A stretch of DNA of 64,000 nt. Origin: Actinomycetes bacterium (GTDB taxonomy: Bacteria > Planctomycetota > Phycisphaerae > JAACET01). A program made the position numbers and the translations under genes. This document shows, one piece after another, positions 16,316 to 24,136 of this stretch. A model generated the notes under the pieces. That model did not search any database and was not told where the DNA came from. It worked only from the letters and a program-made list of their open reading frames with translations. The stretch's first letter is position 1, and every line of letters begins with the position of its first letter. Location: NCBI GenBank assembly GCA_030614915.1, contig JAUXAG010000005.1:62001-126000 (forward strand). Direction: 5' to 3'.

Positions 16316-16350
16316 CAAGGGCCTCGGTTTTTGAGCCGGGGCCTTGCTTT
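16316..16350 (+). terminator. hairpin terminator after the corrinoid-protein gene
   Basis: CAAGGGCCTCGG and CCGGGGCCTTG form a GC-rich stem with one bulged G and one wobble pair, an 8-base loop, and then CTTTC. The weak T-tract lowers certainty. Confidence 0.55.
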
Positions 16351-16386
16351 CGGTGTTGTTGCTTTCGCGACCCAGGAGCAGAAGGC

Positions 16387-17400
16387 ATGACTCCTCGTCA
16401 ACGCAACAGTCTGGATGAGGCCGTGAGCGACGAATCCACGCTGGTGCGGATCGAGGTCAGGAAAAGCCTCTCGGGCAAAAGGCTGGATAAGTATCTGCAT
16501 GGACGTCTGGCCAGGTTCAGCCGCACGGCTCTGCAGCGGTTGATCAAGGACGGCAACGTACACGTCGACGGCCAGGCGGTCAAGCCCAGCTACGAAATTC
16601 ACGGCGGGGAAATAATCGAGGCCCTGATCCCCCCGGCCGAGCCTGCGGAAATTCAGGGCGAAGACATTCCCCTGGATATAATCTGGGAAGATGAGCATCT
16701 GATCGCCCTGAACAAACAGGCCGGCATCGTGGTGCACCCAGCCCGGGGGATCGGCTCGGGCACACTGGTCAATGGGTTGGTGTATTACGCCGAGTCGCTT
16801 TCGACCGGCTCGCAAAGGTTTCGCCCGGGCATCGTGCATCGGCTCGACAAGGACACCACCGGTGTTATGCTGGTGGCCAAGACCGACCAGGCTCACTGGC
16901 GCTTGGCCCAGCAGTTCGAGCATCGCAAGGTACGCAAAACCTACGTGGCGGTGGCTGAGAGAGAAATGGAACTGCTGGCCGACCTTATCGATCTACCTTT
17001 GGGTATGCATCCGGTATTTCGCGATCGCTGTGCGGTGCGCACGGTCAGCGGCAAGGAAGCCCAGACCTTTTATGAAGTTCTGGAGAAGTTTCGCGGCTAC
17101 AGTCTCTTGGCCTTGAAGCCCCGCACCGGGCGGACGCATCAGCTCCGTGTGCACCTGAGCTATCTCAAACACCCTTTGGTGGGGGACCGGATTTACGGCG
17201 GGGCCCTGGTGAGTCTGGCGGATTTGTCCGGCGATCGGTCGCTGCCGGGCGAGCCGATTATCGACCGACAGGCCCTGCACGCCTGGAAGATAGAGTTTCG
17301 CCATCCGATCAGCGGCAAGGATATGCAGTTGGAAGCCCCCTGGCCGGAAGACTTCCGCCAGCTGGTCGAGGCCCTGAGGCAATATTGCCGGCTGAGCTGA
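16387..17400 (+). CDS. rluD: RluD-family 23S rRNA pseudouridine synthase
   Basis: In this 337-residue protein an N-terminal S4 RNA-binding domain (about residues 20-85; KRLDKYL, SRTALQRLIKDGNVHVDG) is followed by the RluA-type catalytic domain. The catalytic Asp154 lies in HRLDKDTTG, and KPRTGRTHQLRVH at about 244 is the second family signature. RluD makes pseudouridines 1911, 1915 and 1917 in helix 69 of 23S rRNA. RluC is related, so the exact target is inferred. It ends 24 bases before the tatA promoter. Confidence 0.93.
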   Translation: MTPRQRNSLDEAVSDESTLVRIEVRKSLSGKRLDKYLHGRLARFSRTALQRLIKDGNVHVDGQAVKPSYEIHGGEIIEALIPPAEPAEIQGEDIPLDIIWEDEHLIALNKQAGIVVHPARGIGSGTLVNGLVYYAESLSTGSQRFRPGIVHRLDKDTTGVMLVAKTDQAHWRLAQQFEHRKVRKTYVAVAEREMELLADLIDLPLGMHPVFRDRCAVRTVSGKEAQTFYEVLEKFRGYSLLALKPRTGRTHQLRVHLSYLKHPLVGDRIYGGALVSLADLSGDRSLPGEPIIDRQALHAWKIEFRHPISGKDMQLEAPWPEDFRQLVEALRQYCRLS

Positions 17401-17423
17401 GCCGCGGGCGAGCCTTCTCGGCG

Positions 17424-17451
17424 TTGACATTTGTGGTATTGGGGATATAAT
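17424..17451 (+). promoter_or_regulatory. consensus sigma-70-type promoter of tatA
   Basis: Perfect TTGACA (17424-17429) and perfect TATAAT (17446-17451) are 16 bases apart. The expected start is near 17458, about 40 bases before the tatA ATG, with an AAGGAGGA ribosome-binding site between. Confidence 0.8.
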
Positions 17452-17496
17452 GCTATGTGTTTAGCAGCACAACAGGAGCGATAAGGAGGACTGAAC

Positions 17497-17727
17497 ATGT
17501 TTGAAGTCCCCACGGTGTTGGCTTTCTTCAGCTTGGGACCGGCTGAACTTATTGCCATCGGCATAGCGGCGGTACTTCTGTTCGGCCGGCGACTACCGGA
17601 AGTGGGCCGATCGCTTGGGCGGGGCATCGTCGAGCTCAAGAAGGGCCTGCGGGGCGTGGCTGATGAAGTTGAATCGGCCGGCCGGGAAGAGCAGGAAAAG
17701 CCCAAAACCGACGACGAAAAGGCTTGA
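17497..17727 (+). CDS. tatA: Sec-independent translocase protein TatA/TatE
   Basis: This 76-residue membrane protein has one transmembrane helix (about residues 10-29), the FGRR hinge, an amphipathic helix (LPEVGRSLGRGIVELKKGL) and a charged, acidic tail. TatA oligomers form the pore that exports folded Tat substrates. The size suits TatA rather than the longer TatB. An AAGGAGGA ribosome-binding site and a consensus promoter precede it. tatC is not in the window; the next gene is a tRNA. Confidence 0.93.
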   Translation: MFEVPTVLAFFSLGPAELIAIGIAAVLLFGRRLPEVGRSLGRGIVELKKGLRGVADEVESAGREEQEKPKTDDEKA

Positions 17728-17739
17728 GCCGTCGTTGGC

Positions 17740-17813
17740 GGTCGCTTGGCTCAGTTGGCTAGAGCGCCTGGATCACACCCAGGAGGTCACAGGTTCGAGT
17801 CCTGTAGCGACCA
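17740..17813 (+). tRNA. tRNA-Val (anticodon CAC)
   Basis: This is a full cloverleaf of 74 nt without encoded CCA. The acceptor GGTCGCT pairs fully with AGCGACC, the D arm is GCTC/GAGC, and the anticodon stem is CCTGG/CCAGG around loop ATCACAC (anticodon CAC, reads GTG). The T arm is ACAGG/CCTGT with TTCGAGT, and the discriminator base is A. A reading frame across it is a typical tRNA shadow. Confidence 0.96.
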
Positions 17814-18172
17814 TTATCATAACCCTATATAATATAATATCTTACAAATATCCCTGTTCTGCTTTTCAACCCCCAAGAACTTGATACAATTAGTTCTTTT
17901 TGCCCCTAAACTTGATACCGTATCAAATTTTCAAAAAAGTGAAAACCGCCTGTTAACCCAGCAGAAGGTTTTCACTTTGTTTGGATCTGGCTTTTAGGGC
18001 TTTCTCTGGCTCTGATAGGGTCAGGACTATCCGTAATAGACCCCCTATAAGGTCCAGAAATCCCTAAACCCGGATTTCCCAGGTAACCGGTGATAAAAGA
18101 ACAGTATTTTGATAGTATAAAGCTTATGGAGGCAATTCAGGCCAGTTTTGCTGTTCTGATTTGGAGAACCCA
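17814..18172. other. AT-rich gap after tRNA-Val, with the probable left end of an IS1380 element
   Basis: No gene is seen in 17814-18160. Around 18042-18085 the sequence CCCCTATAAGGTCCAGAAATCC resembles, from memory, IS1380-family terminal repeats and lies about 90 bases before the transposase start. Two short related words (TTGATACAATTAG and TTGATACCGTATC) occur near 17880-17925. Confidence 0.45.
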
Positions 18173-18610
18173 ATGGGTGAAGCATGCAAGGACGCTTTGA
18201 GAGTTAATTTTGACCGAAAACTGAAACTCGAATTTCATGGTGTGAAGGTCACCAGCGATGCCGGTTTGTTAGCCTACCGAGAGCTTGATGACGTCTTTGG
18301 ATTGACAGATATGGTTGCTTGCGAACTTAGAGATAATCGGACTGGAAAGAACACCCAGCACAGCCTTCTGGCTCTGTTGAGGCAATCGATCTATAGCCGC
18401 CTGGCAGGTTATGAGGATACCAATGATGATGAACGGCTGTGTGTTGATCCGGCCATGCGTCCGGTTGTTGGAGAACGAGCAAAAGATAAGACGGCAGGTT
18501 CTGTTCAAAAGCGGGTATTGGAAGGGAGTCGAAGCATCCAAAGCTCTGTTATTACCGAAATTTTTACAAAAACTACTTCGACAACGAAAATCCTTGACTG
18601 CTCAAGGTGA
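18173..18610 (+). pseudogene. truncated IS1380-family transposase
   Basis: The first ~105 codons match the N-terminus of IS1380 transposases closely: VTSDAGLLAYRELDD, RTGKNTQHSLLALLRQSIYSRLAGYEDTND and VDPAMRPVVG. Family members are about 430-480 residues; this one loses similarity after about residue 110 and stops at 145, so the DDE catalytic core is missing. ATG 18173 has GGAG upstream. It is a dead remnant left by deletion or rearrangement. No convincing right end was found. It begins a run of three damaged genes. Confidence 0.88.
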
Positions 18611-18702
18611 TTGTTGCAAAACTATCGATGCCGTACGGAGGAATTTGTGTTTTCTAGACGTCTAAATGGGAAATCCCAGATCAGGATGCCAGGGAAAAGA
18701 TC

Positions 18703-19182
18703 ATGAACTTTATAATTATCATGTTGGATTCACTTCGGCAGGATCATGTTAGCTGCTACCGTTGGGACAAGCTGCCTGTTCAAACACCCAACATCGACGC
18801 CTTCGCCGCCGAAGCTGCCGTATTTGATAACATTTATCCCGAAGGGCTCCCCACTATTCCCGCCCGCACTGAGCTGATGACCGGGCAGTGCTCACTGACC
18901 AACCGATCCTGGCAGCCCTTGGTACAGACCGATATCTCCGCGGCGGAAATCTTCCGCAAAGAAAAATATCTGACCGCCATAATCGCCGACACCTATCATT
19001 TGTTCAAACCGAACATGAATTTCCATAGGGGTTTTGAGGTGTTCAATTGGATTCGCGGCGCTGAGTACGATAGTCTCAGGGCCGGTCCGTTGAAACATTT
19101 CAAGCTGGAAGACTATATTACTCAACGCATGCCAAAGGAGTGGATGCCCCTGGTCATTTGTGCCTTGCGCAATCTGGCATGA
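18703..19182 (+). pseudogene. truncated sulfatase/alkaline-phosphatase-superfamily protein
   Basis: This is a 159-residue N-terminal fragment of a sulfatase-like enzyme (family about 450-550 residues). It has the metal-binding start MLDSLRQDH (D9), TPNIDAFA, and the active-site helix LPTIPARTELMTG. At the position normally Cys or Ser (converted to formylglycine) there is Thr51, as in phosphodiesterase/phosphoethanolamine-transferase relatives. Even the full-length ancestor may therefore not have been a true sulfatase. The C-terminal metal ligands are absent. AGGGAAAAG precedes the ATG. A GC-rich perfect hairpin follows the stop. Confidence 0.8.
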
Positions 19183-19191
19183 AGCAAACGT

Positions 19192-19219
19192 CCCCCCGGC
19201 AGCAAAGGTTGCCGGGGGG
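19192..19219 (+). terminator. perfect GC-rich hairpin after the sulfatase fragment
   Basis: CCCCCCGGCA (19192-19201) pairs fully with TGCCGGGGGG (19210-19219) around an 8-base loop. There is no T-tract, so it may be a pause, a partial terminator or a processing hairpin. Confidence 0.4.
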
Positions 19220-19474
19220 CGCACGGGCGCTCTAGCATATCACCTTCTATTAGTCCTGACTGCCTTTCTTTCGCGGGGAGGCAAGAGGATGAGGGGTAAA
19301 TCTGTTTGCGCAAGAACGATCTCGACTATTGCTCTGCTGGCAGCCCGGAAACTATCCAGCGACTGGGGGCAAGCTGAGGAGAGAGAGTCCATACTTCAGA
19401 AAATCCACCCTGAACCATTACAAGTATCAACGCTAAGGGGCCAAGGTTGGAAGTTGAGGCGACCCTTGCGAACT

Positions 19475-20569
19475 ATGCTCTTGTTAATGGCATTTTCTCA
19501 AGTCTTATTTTTGACTGTTGCCGGACAGGGCCTTAGAGCGGAGGACCTCGTCCTTGTCAGTGACGGCAAGGCGCGTATGACAATCACATACGCCGAGGGC
19601 CCAACTGATAAGGAGCTTGCCGCAGCAAAAAGACTTCAGCACTTCCTTGCCAAAATGACAGGCGTTTCTGTACCCATTGCCCCGCTGTCGGAAGCCCCGG
19701 CGGATCGCGGGCGCATCCTTCTCGGTCCGCGGGCAGCCAAGACCGTGGGTATCGACATCGCCCAGACCTACCCCGGGGGCGAACGAGTCGTGGTCAAAAG
19801 AGTCGGCAATGATCTTGTGATTGCAGGCAATGATGCTCGGGTGCAGTTTCAGCCTGTTTATACCGGCACAAGATACGCTATAGACACGTTTCTGGCAGAG
19901 CTGGGAACCGAATTCTATGGCCCGGACCCGAATTGGCATGTTGTGACGCAATATGACCACCTGGCTGTAGGCAATATTAACATCGACACCTCGCCTGCCT
20001 TCGAGGGTCGCGAAACTTTCTTTTGGCAGCACCCCTTCGGCGGCGTTAGCCATCCCGATTTTGATGGACCCTCCTGGGGCAATGGCGGCACACCGTATCA
20101 TATTACGCATAATTACTGGCAGATGTACCCACCGGATCAGTTCTTTGCTGACCACCCCGAATGGTACGCCCTGGTAAGTGGAGAACATCAACTACACGAA
20201 GAAACTAATCTGCATAAATATAAGAAAGCAGAAGGAGACGCTGTTCGGCAGACTTCGCAGATATGCTTTTCCAATGCGGAGGTTCAGGCCAGAGCCATCG
20301 AACTTGCTCGTGCCCATTTTGACAACGACTCGTCCCAGGTAATGTTTAGCCTGACGGCGAATGACGGCCTAGGGTTCTGCCAGTGCGGCCCCTGCAGCCA
20401 AATGGGGGGACAATGCCAGCGGACAGAGCCTGGCCTTTGCCAATATCGTGGCGGCCGGCTTGCGTCAGACCCATCCGGACAAGGACGTAGCATTTTTGGC
20501 TTTCTGGGGGACGGCTGCGGCGCCGGTGCAGGTGCAGGCCGGGCCCGGTGTGCAGGTGTGGGTGGTTAA
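19475..20569 (+). CDS. DUF4838 carbohydrate-active-like protein, N-terminal part (frameshifted)
   Basis: A signal peptide (MLLLMAFSQVLFLTVAGQGLRA) at 19475 leads into a DUF4838 protein. There is an N-terminal glycoside-hydrolase-associated domain (about residues 25-150, with AAKRLQHFLAKMTG), then the GH-like barrel with FYGPDP, a His/Trp-rich stretch and CQCGPC near residue 305. DUF4838 proteins are secreted and thought to act on uronic-acid-type polysaccharides. Homology stops at the six-G run at 20404-20409; the frame then runs on to a spurious stop. The rest is in the +1 frame (20448-21260). An in-frame ATG at 19289 with GGGGAGG upstream is an alternative start but would bury the signal peptide. 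Confidence 0.82.
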   Translation: MLLLMAFSQVLFLTVAGQGLRAEDLVLVSDGKARMTITYAEGPTDKELAAAKRLQHFLAKMTGVSVPIAPLSEAPADRGRILLGPRAAKTVGIDIAQTYPGGERVVVKRVGNDLVIAGNDARVQFQPVYTGTRYAIDTFLAELGTEFYGPDPNWHVVTQYDHLAVGNINIDTSPAFEGRETFFWQHPFGGVSHPDFDGPSWGNGGTPYHITHNYWQMYPPDQFFADHPEWYALVSGEHQLHEETNLHKYKKAEGDAVRQTSQICFSNAEVQARAIELARAHFDNDSSQVMFSLTANDGLGFCQCGPCSQMGGQCQRTEPGLCQYRGGRLASDPSGQGRSIFGFLGDGCGAGAGAGRARCAGVGG

Positions 20570-21260
20570 CCACACTTGTAAGGCCTATTCGCTGGATGAT
20601 GCGTCCTGTGCGGCAAAGGCGGTCTGGAAGCAGAACTTTCAGAACTGGAAGGCGACTGGTGCAGACGTCAGCGGTATCTACGAATACTATCTGCCCAGCT
20701 GGGGCGGATGGGAGCATGTCCCCTGGGTGCCGGGCGATGCGGCATTGAGTGATCTGCGATATTTCCGAGATAATGGCATCAGGTATATGTATTATGAGGG
20801 CGTTGCATTCGAGGTAATAGAGGACGCGCCGATCCGCTGGCCGCTGGCCTATGTTGCCTCCAGGGGCATGTGGAATCCGGACCTTACGGCTGAGCAGATT
20901 TTGCGGTCGGCCTGCCAGAGGCTTTTTGGAAATGCGTCCGAACCGATGCTTGACTTCTACCTCGAATGCGCCAGGGCTGTGGAGGCCAATCCAGGTCACT
21001 CCGGAATGTGGGGCTTGCCGAGGCCACAGCTCTCATATACACCCGAGGTGGTAAGAACGATCAAAGGGCTGCTTGGTAAGGCCAGGCAAATGGCCGCGGG
21101 CGAATCCCCAGAGGTGCTCCGTCGTATCCGCGACGTCAACGAGTGCTGGGCCAAGACGGAGCAAAGACTAATCGAAGTTAAGGCCGAGCGGAAATGTCCA
21201 AAATACCTCAGAATTGCCATTAATGGTACTCCGTGGTACCTATGGCCAGAAGATCCATAA
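20448..21260 (+). CDS. DUF4838 protein, C-terminal part in the shifted frame
   Basis: This continues the preceding gene. The homologous frame begins at the G-run near 20405, reading DNASGQSLAFANIVAAGL, before the nominal GTG at 20448. It ends with PWYLWPEDP. Typical DUF4838 features are the WGGWEHVPW, YYEG and MWNPDLTAEQILR segments. There is no ribosome-binding site or signal peptide, so it is not a separate gene. Removing one G from the run restores a single protein of about 595 residues. Whether the shift is real or a sequencing error cannot be told from the sequence. Confidence 0.82.
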   Translation: MAAGLRQTHPDKDVAFLAFWGTAAAPVQVQAGPGVQVWVVNHTCKAYSLDDASCAAKAVWKQNFQNWKATGADVSGIYEYYLPSWGGWEHVPWVPGDAALSDLRYFRDNGIRYMYYEGVAFEVIEDAPIRWPLAYVASRGMWNPDLTAEQILRSACQRLFGNASEPMLDFYLECARAVEANPGHSGMWGLPRPQLSYTPEVVRTIKGLLGKARQMAAGESPEVLRRIRDVNECWAKTEQRLIEVKAERKCPKYLRIAINGTPWYLWPEDP

Positions 21261-21424
21261 GGCATTTCCAATGACCCGCCAGGGTGTAAGGTGGCGATTC
21301 CAACGGCTGTTTTCGGACATCTACGTGAATGCTTTCGAAGCGATCCTACTAATCGAGAAAACCTTCGGCCCCCGGCTGGGCGGCTGACGATACGGATGGG
21401 AAAGAATACGCGTTTTCCGGTATC

Positions 21425-21483
21425 ATGCCGGCCTATGGTTCTACCTCCTCTGTCGTGCCTCAACCCCGAGCGGAGAGGCCCCT
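21425..21483 (+). repeat. short intergenic repeat, copy 1
   Basis: The words ACCTCCTC, CGTGCCTCAAC, CCGAGC and GAG recur in the same order at 27655-27697, with small gaps and substitutions. Both copies lie in non-coding gaps and begin with TATCATGC. Confidence 0.5.
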
Positions 21484-21510
21484 GAATGCTAAGCGAAGCG
21501 AGGCGATGAC

Positions 21511-23010
21511 TCACGCCGTTTTTCGCGTTATGCCGGTGGCCTTTGCAAAGATTACCCAGAAGACCCCGGCGCTGGCGGCGATGCCGAAGACGGGCCAGCC
21601 GCCCCACAGGGCGATCAGGGGGATGGCGGCCCCGGTCCAGAGCCCGCCACCCATGAACGGTTCGTGCAGGATCTGCTTGTAGGCGAATGCGTCGGCTGCC
21701 GGCGATTCGTAGTCCGGGTCGACTACGCGAAGCAGCATCAGGCCGGTGGCTGTCACTCCCATCGACTGACCCATCTCCGCGATTGATCGTTCGAACCATG
21801 CATCCGGCAGCATCCGCCGGGCGAGGACGACGACGCAGAAGACGTTCCAAAGGATCCCCGCGGCGACGAGAATTAGCAGGGGGGCAAGGCCAGCCTGGAT
21901 GACCTTCACATTGATCGTTGCAATGGCGGCTACGACCAGAAAGTCCAGGGAGATATTCTGGATCCGTCGCATCAGGCCTGAGTCGATTAGCTTGTGGCGG
22001 TCGTACTTCTGGTGGATCACCTGGATGATCAGCCCGCCGATCATGCATAGAGGAAAGAGGGGGAAGGATATCATCATCTTCATCACCGACTCGTTTTGGC
22101 TCACTTGGCCGATGACTAGCAGTCCCTGCTTCATGACCCAGCCGATACCGATGGCCAGGCCGACGATGGCCAAGTGGAGCGTCAACGACTCGATAGCGCT
22201 GGAAGAGACCGTCAGCTTGCCTGCCTCGGGACGCCTCTCTACCGGGATCACTCCGATGGTGTCATCTTCCGGAAAATCCTGCGGGCTACGCCGGCGGACA
22301 ACATAGCCTCTTCTTTGGGCCCAATTGACAAGAGCCATACCGACTATCACAGCGCCAAGTATCCCGAATGTGGCACTAGCCAGGGCATAGTCCTTTCCGG
22401 CTGTCCAGCCCTCTTCCTCGAAGGTCTGGGCCATCCCCGCAGCCGTACCGTGTCCGCCCTCGAAGCCCACTGGCAGGACGCCAGCGAACATAGCCGGAAG
22501 CTCTGGATTCATGTGAGTAATCACTACCAAGAACAGGCCGATTCCCACGACGTACTGCCCCCAGGCCACGATCTGTCCATAAACCAACTGCGGACCCGCC
22601 CTGCGCCATATCGTCTTGAGGTTCGGTATCACCATACCAAGGAATAGGCAGGCGAAGACGATGTTGATCAGAAAGCCGGGCAGCTTACCCCAGCCTGATG
22701 TGCAGGCAACGAGGAAGGTGGTGGTGGCTGGCCATCCGCCCTGAGGGGCTCTTCCCGGAAAGCTCTCCGGCGCCGGTGCGCCGACCTTCCATGCCTTCCA
22801 GTCGTCCGGCGGTGCTTTATCTGTCATGCGCTGCGGCATCGGCGGCTGAGCAAGGTGCAGGATTATCTGGATGACGATAAGTCCCAGCAGTCCGGCGATA
22901 ACGCTGGATGGCAAATATAGCTTCTGCAGCAGGGATATCTTCATCCGTAACACGTGGCCGAGCCAGACAAGAACACACAGCGAGACAAAGGAGACGACAA
23001 TCACGTTCAT
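21511..23010 (-). CDS. GltS-like sodium/glutamate symporter family protein
   Basis: This polytopic membrane protein of about 499 residues has roughly 10-12 hydrophobic helices. The GGHGTAAG motif (about residue 208) and the later GVTATGLMLLRVVDP region match the two pore-loop motifs of GltS (ESS family), which import glutamate with Na+. A non-hydrophobic insert at about 66-100 and another at about 250-275 make it longer than the ~400-residue E. coli protein. ATG 23010 has GGAG 8 bases upstream. Frames open to 23073 add a non-conserved start. Substrate specificity is not proven. Confidence 0.85.
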   Translation of the reverse strand: MNVIVVSFVSLCVLVWLGHVLRMKISLLQKLYLPSSVIAGLLGLIVIQIILHLAQPPMPQRMTDKAPPDDWKAWKVGAPAPESFPGRAPQGGWPATTTFLVACTSGWGKLPGFLINIVFACLFLGMVIPNLKTIWRRAGPQLVYGQIVAWGQYVVGIGLFLVVITHMNPELPAMFAGVLPVGFEGGHGTAAGMAQTFEEEGWTAGKDYALASATFGILGAVIVGMALVNWAQRRGYVVRRRSPQDFPEDDTIGVIPVERRPEAGKLTVSSSAIESLTLHLAIVGLAIGIGWVMKQGLLVIGQVSQNESVMKMMISFPLFPLCMIGGLIIQVIHQKYDRHKLIDSGLMRRIQNISLDFLVVAAIATINVKVIQAGLAPLLILVAAGILWNVFCVVVLARRMLPDAWFERSIAEMGQSMGVTATGLMLLRVVDPDYESPAADAFAYKQILHEPFMGGGLWTGAAIPLIALWGGWPVFGIAASAGVFWVIFAKATGITRKTA

Positions 23011-23176
23011 AAGATTACTCCAGGCTAATTCGGCTTGTGGAGAATAACTGTGCCCTAATGTGATTGGACACAAGAACTCATAGTGCCCTTGTCAACAGTT
23101 GCTGGATGAAGCACTGTTTGAGGACAGTCATCCCCGCCCCGTCCATGCGGCCCTAGCCCTAGGCCGATACAGCAAC

Positions 23177-24136
23177 TTATGGTTTATTGCCTTTAGGCTT
23201 GTTCGAGGGCTCCTGGAGCTGTCTAAAGAATTTGTTGTCCGAGGACAGGATCAATCGGGTACCGCGTCTGAGCGTCTTTTTGTAGGCTTCCAGAGACCGG
23301 AGAAACTCGTAGAACTCAGGTGATTTCGAATAACCTTCCGCGGCGATCTTGATTACTTCGGCGTCGGCCTGGCCTCGAATCTCGGCTGACTTCTGCGCCA
23401 TTTCCCCTTCGATTACGTCGAGTTCTTTGCGCATCCGACCAAGGATGCGGTTCTGTTCCTCTTTGGCCTCGGATTCGAACAGTTGGGCGATGCGCAGCCG
23501 TTCGGACCGCATACGCCGATATACCTGCAGCCGTACGTTTTCGATATAGTTGATGCGCTTTACGTGAACGACGGTCAGTTCCATGCCGTACCGCTCTTTC
23601 AGGTCGGTACTGGCTACCTGGAGAATCTCGGCCTCCATCTTGGCCCGGCCGGCGGTAATGACCTCGCGTCCAGCGGCAGCATCCTCGGCTAACTCTTTGG
23701 TTTCATAATGCAGTTCCCGGTTGCTGCTGCGCACGACCTCTATCAGGTTGTACCGGGCCACCACGTCACGCACAGCCGAATCTACCAAATCATCCAGGAT
23801 TTTATAACCCCACTGCTCGGTGCGAACAGCCTGGAAAAACTTCATAGGATCGACGATCCGCCAGCGGGCCCAAACGTCAATGAAGATACGCTTCTTATCG
23901 CGGGTCTGCATGTTTTCCGGATCGCCGTCCCAGGGCAAGAGCCGTTTCTCCAGGCGGTTGACCGTTTGGATAAAAGGCGTCTTGAAGTTCAGCCCAGGGT
24001 CCGTGACCACATTTACCGGCTTGCCAAACTGAGTAATGACCGCCTGCTGACCTTCTTGAACGACATACAGCGAAGCCTTGGCGAATATAGCTGCCAGTAC
24101 GACCAGGATGATGATTATGATTACAGTGGTCCTCAT
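23177..24136 (-). CDS. hflC: HflC-like SPFH/band 7 membrane protein
   Basis: In this 319-residue protein an N-terminal transmembrane anchor (about residues 3-21) is followed by an SPFH domain (VQEGQQAVITQFG, DPGLNFKTPF). A coiled-coil region follows, ending in AEGYSKSPEFYEFLRSLEAY, the typical HflC end. With HflK it forms a cage around FtsH and tunes membrane protein turnover. The start overlaps the end of hflK by 4 bases (ATGA) and has a strong AAAGGAGG site. ftsH itself is not in the window. Confidence 0.93.
   Translation of the reverse strand: MRTTVIIIIILVVLAAIFAKASLYVVQEGQQAVITQFGKPVNVVTDPGLNFKTPFIQTVNRLEKRLLPWDGDPENMQTRDKKRIFIDVWARWRIVDPMKFFQAVRTEQWGYKILDDLVDSAVRDVVARYNLIEVVRSSNRELHYETKELAEDAAAGREVITAGRAKMEAEILQVASTDLKERYGMELTVVHVKRINYIENVRLQVYRRMRSERLRIAQLFESEAKEEQNRILGRMRKELDVIEGEMAQKSAEIRGQADAEVIKIAAEGYSKSPEFYEFLRSLEAYKKTLRRGTRLILSSDNKFFRQLQEPSNKPKGNKP

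Noticed and set aside
17615-17884. plus-strand frame ending with WLERLDHTQEVTGSSPVAT
   Set aside because: It runs through tatA in another frame and across tRNA-Val; the tail is a common tRNA translation artefact.
18611-18702. search for the right end of the IS1380 element
   Set aside because: Only a weak GGGAAATCCC word at about 18668 resembles the left end. There is no matching inverted repeat or target-site duplication, so no complete element was annotated.
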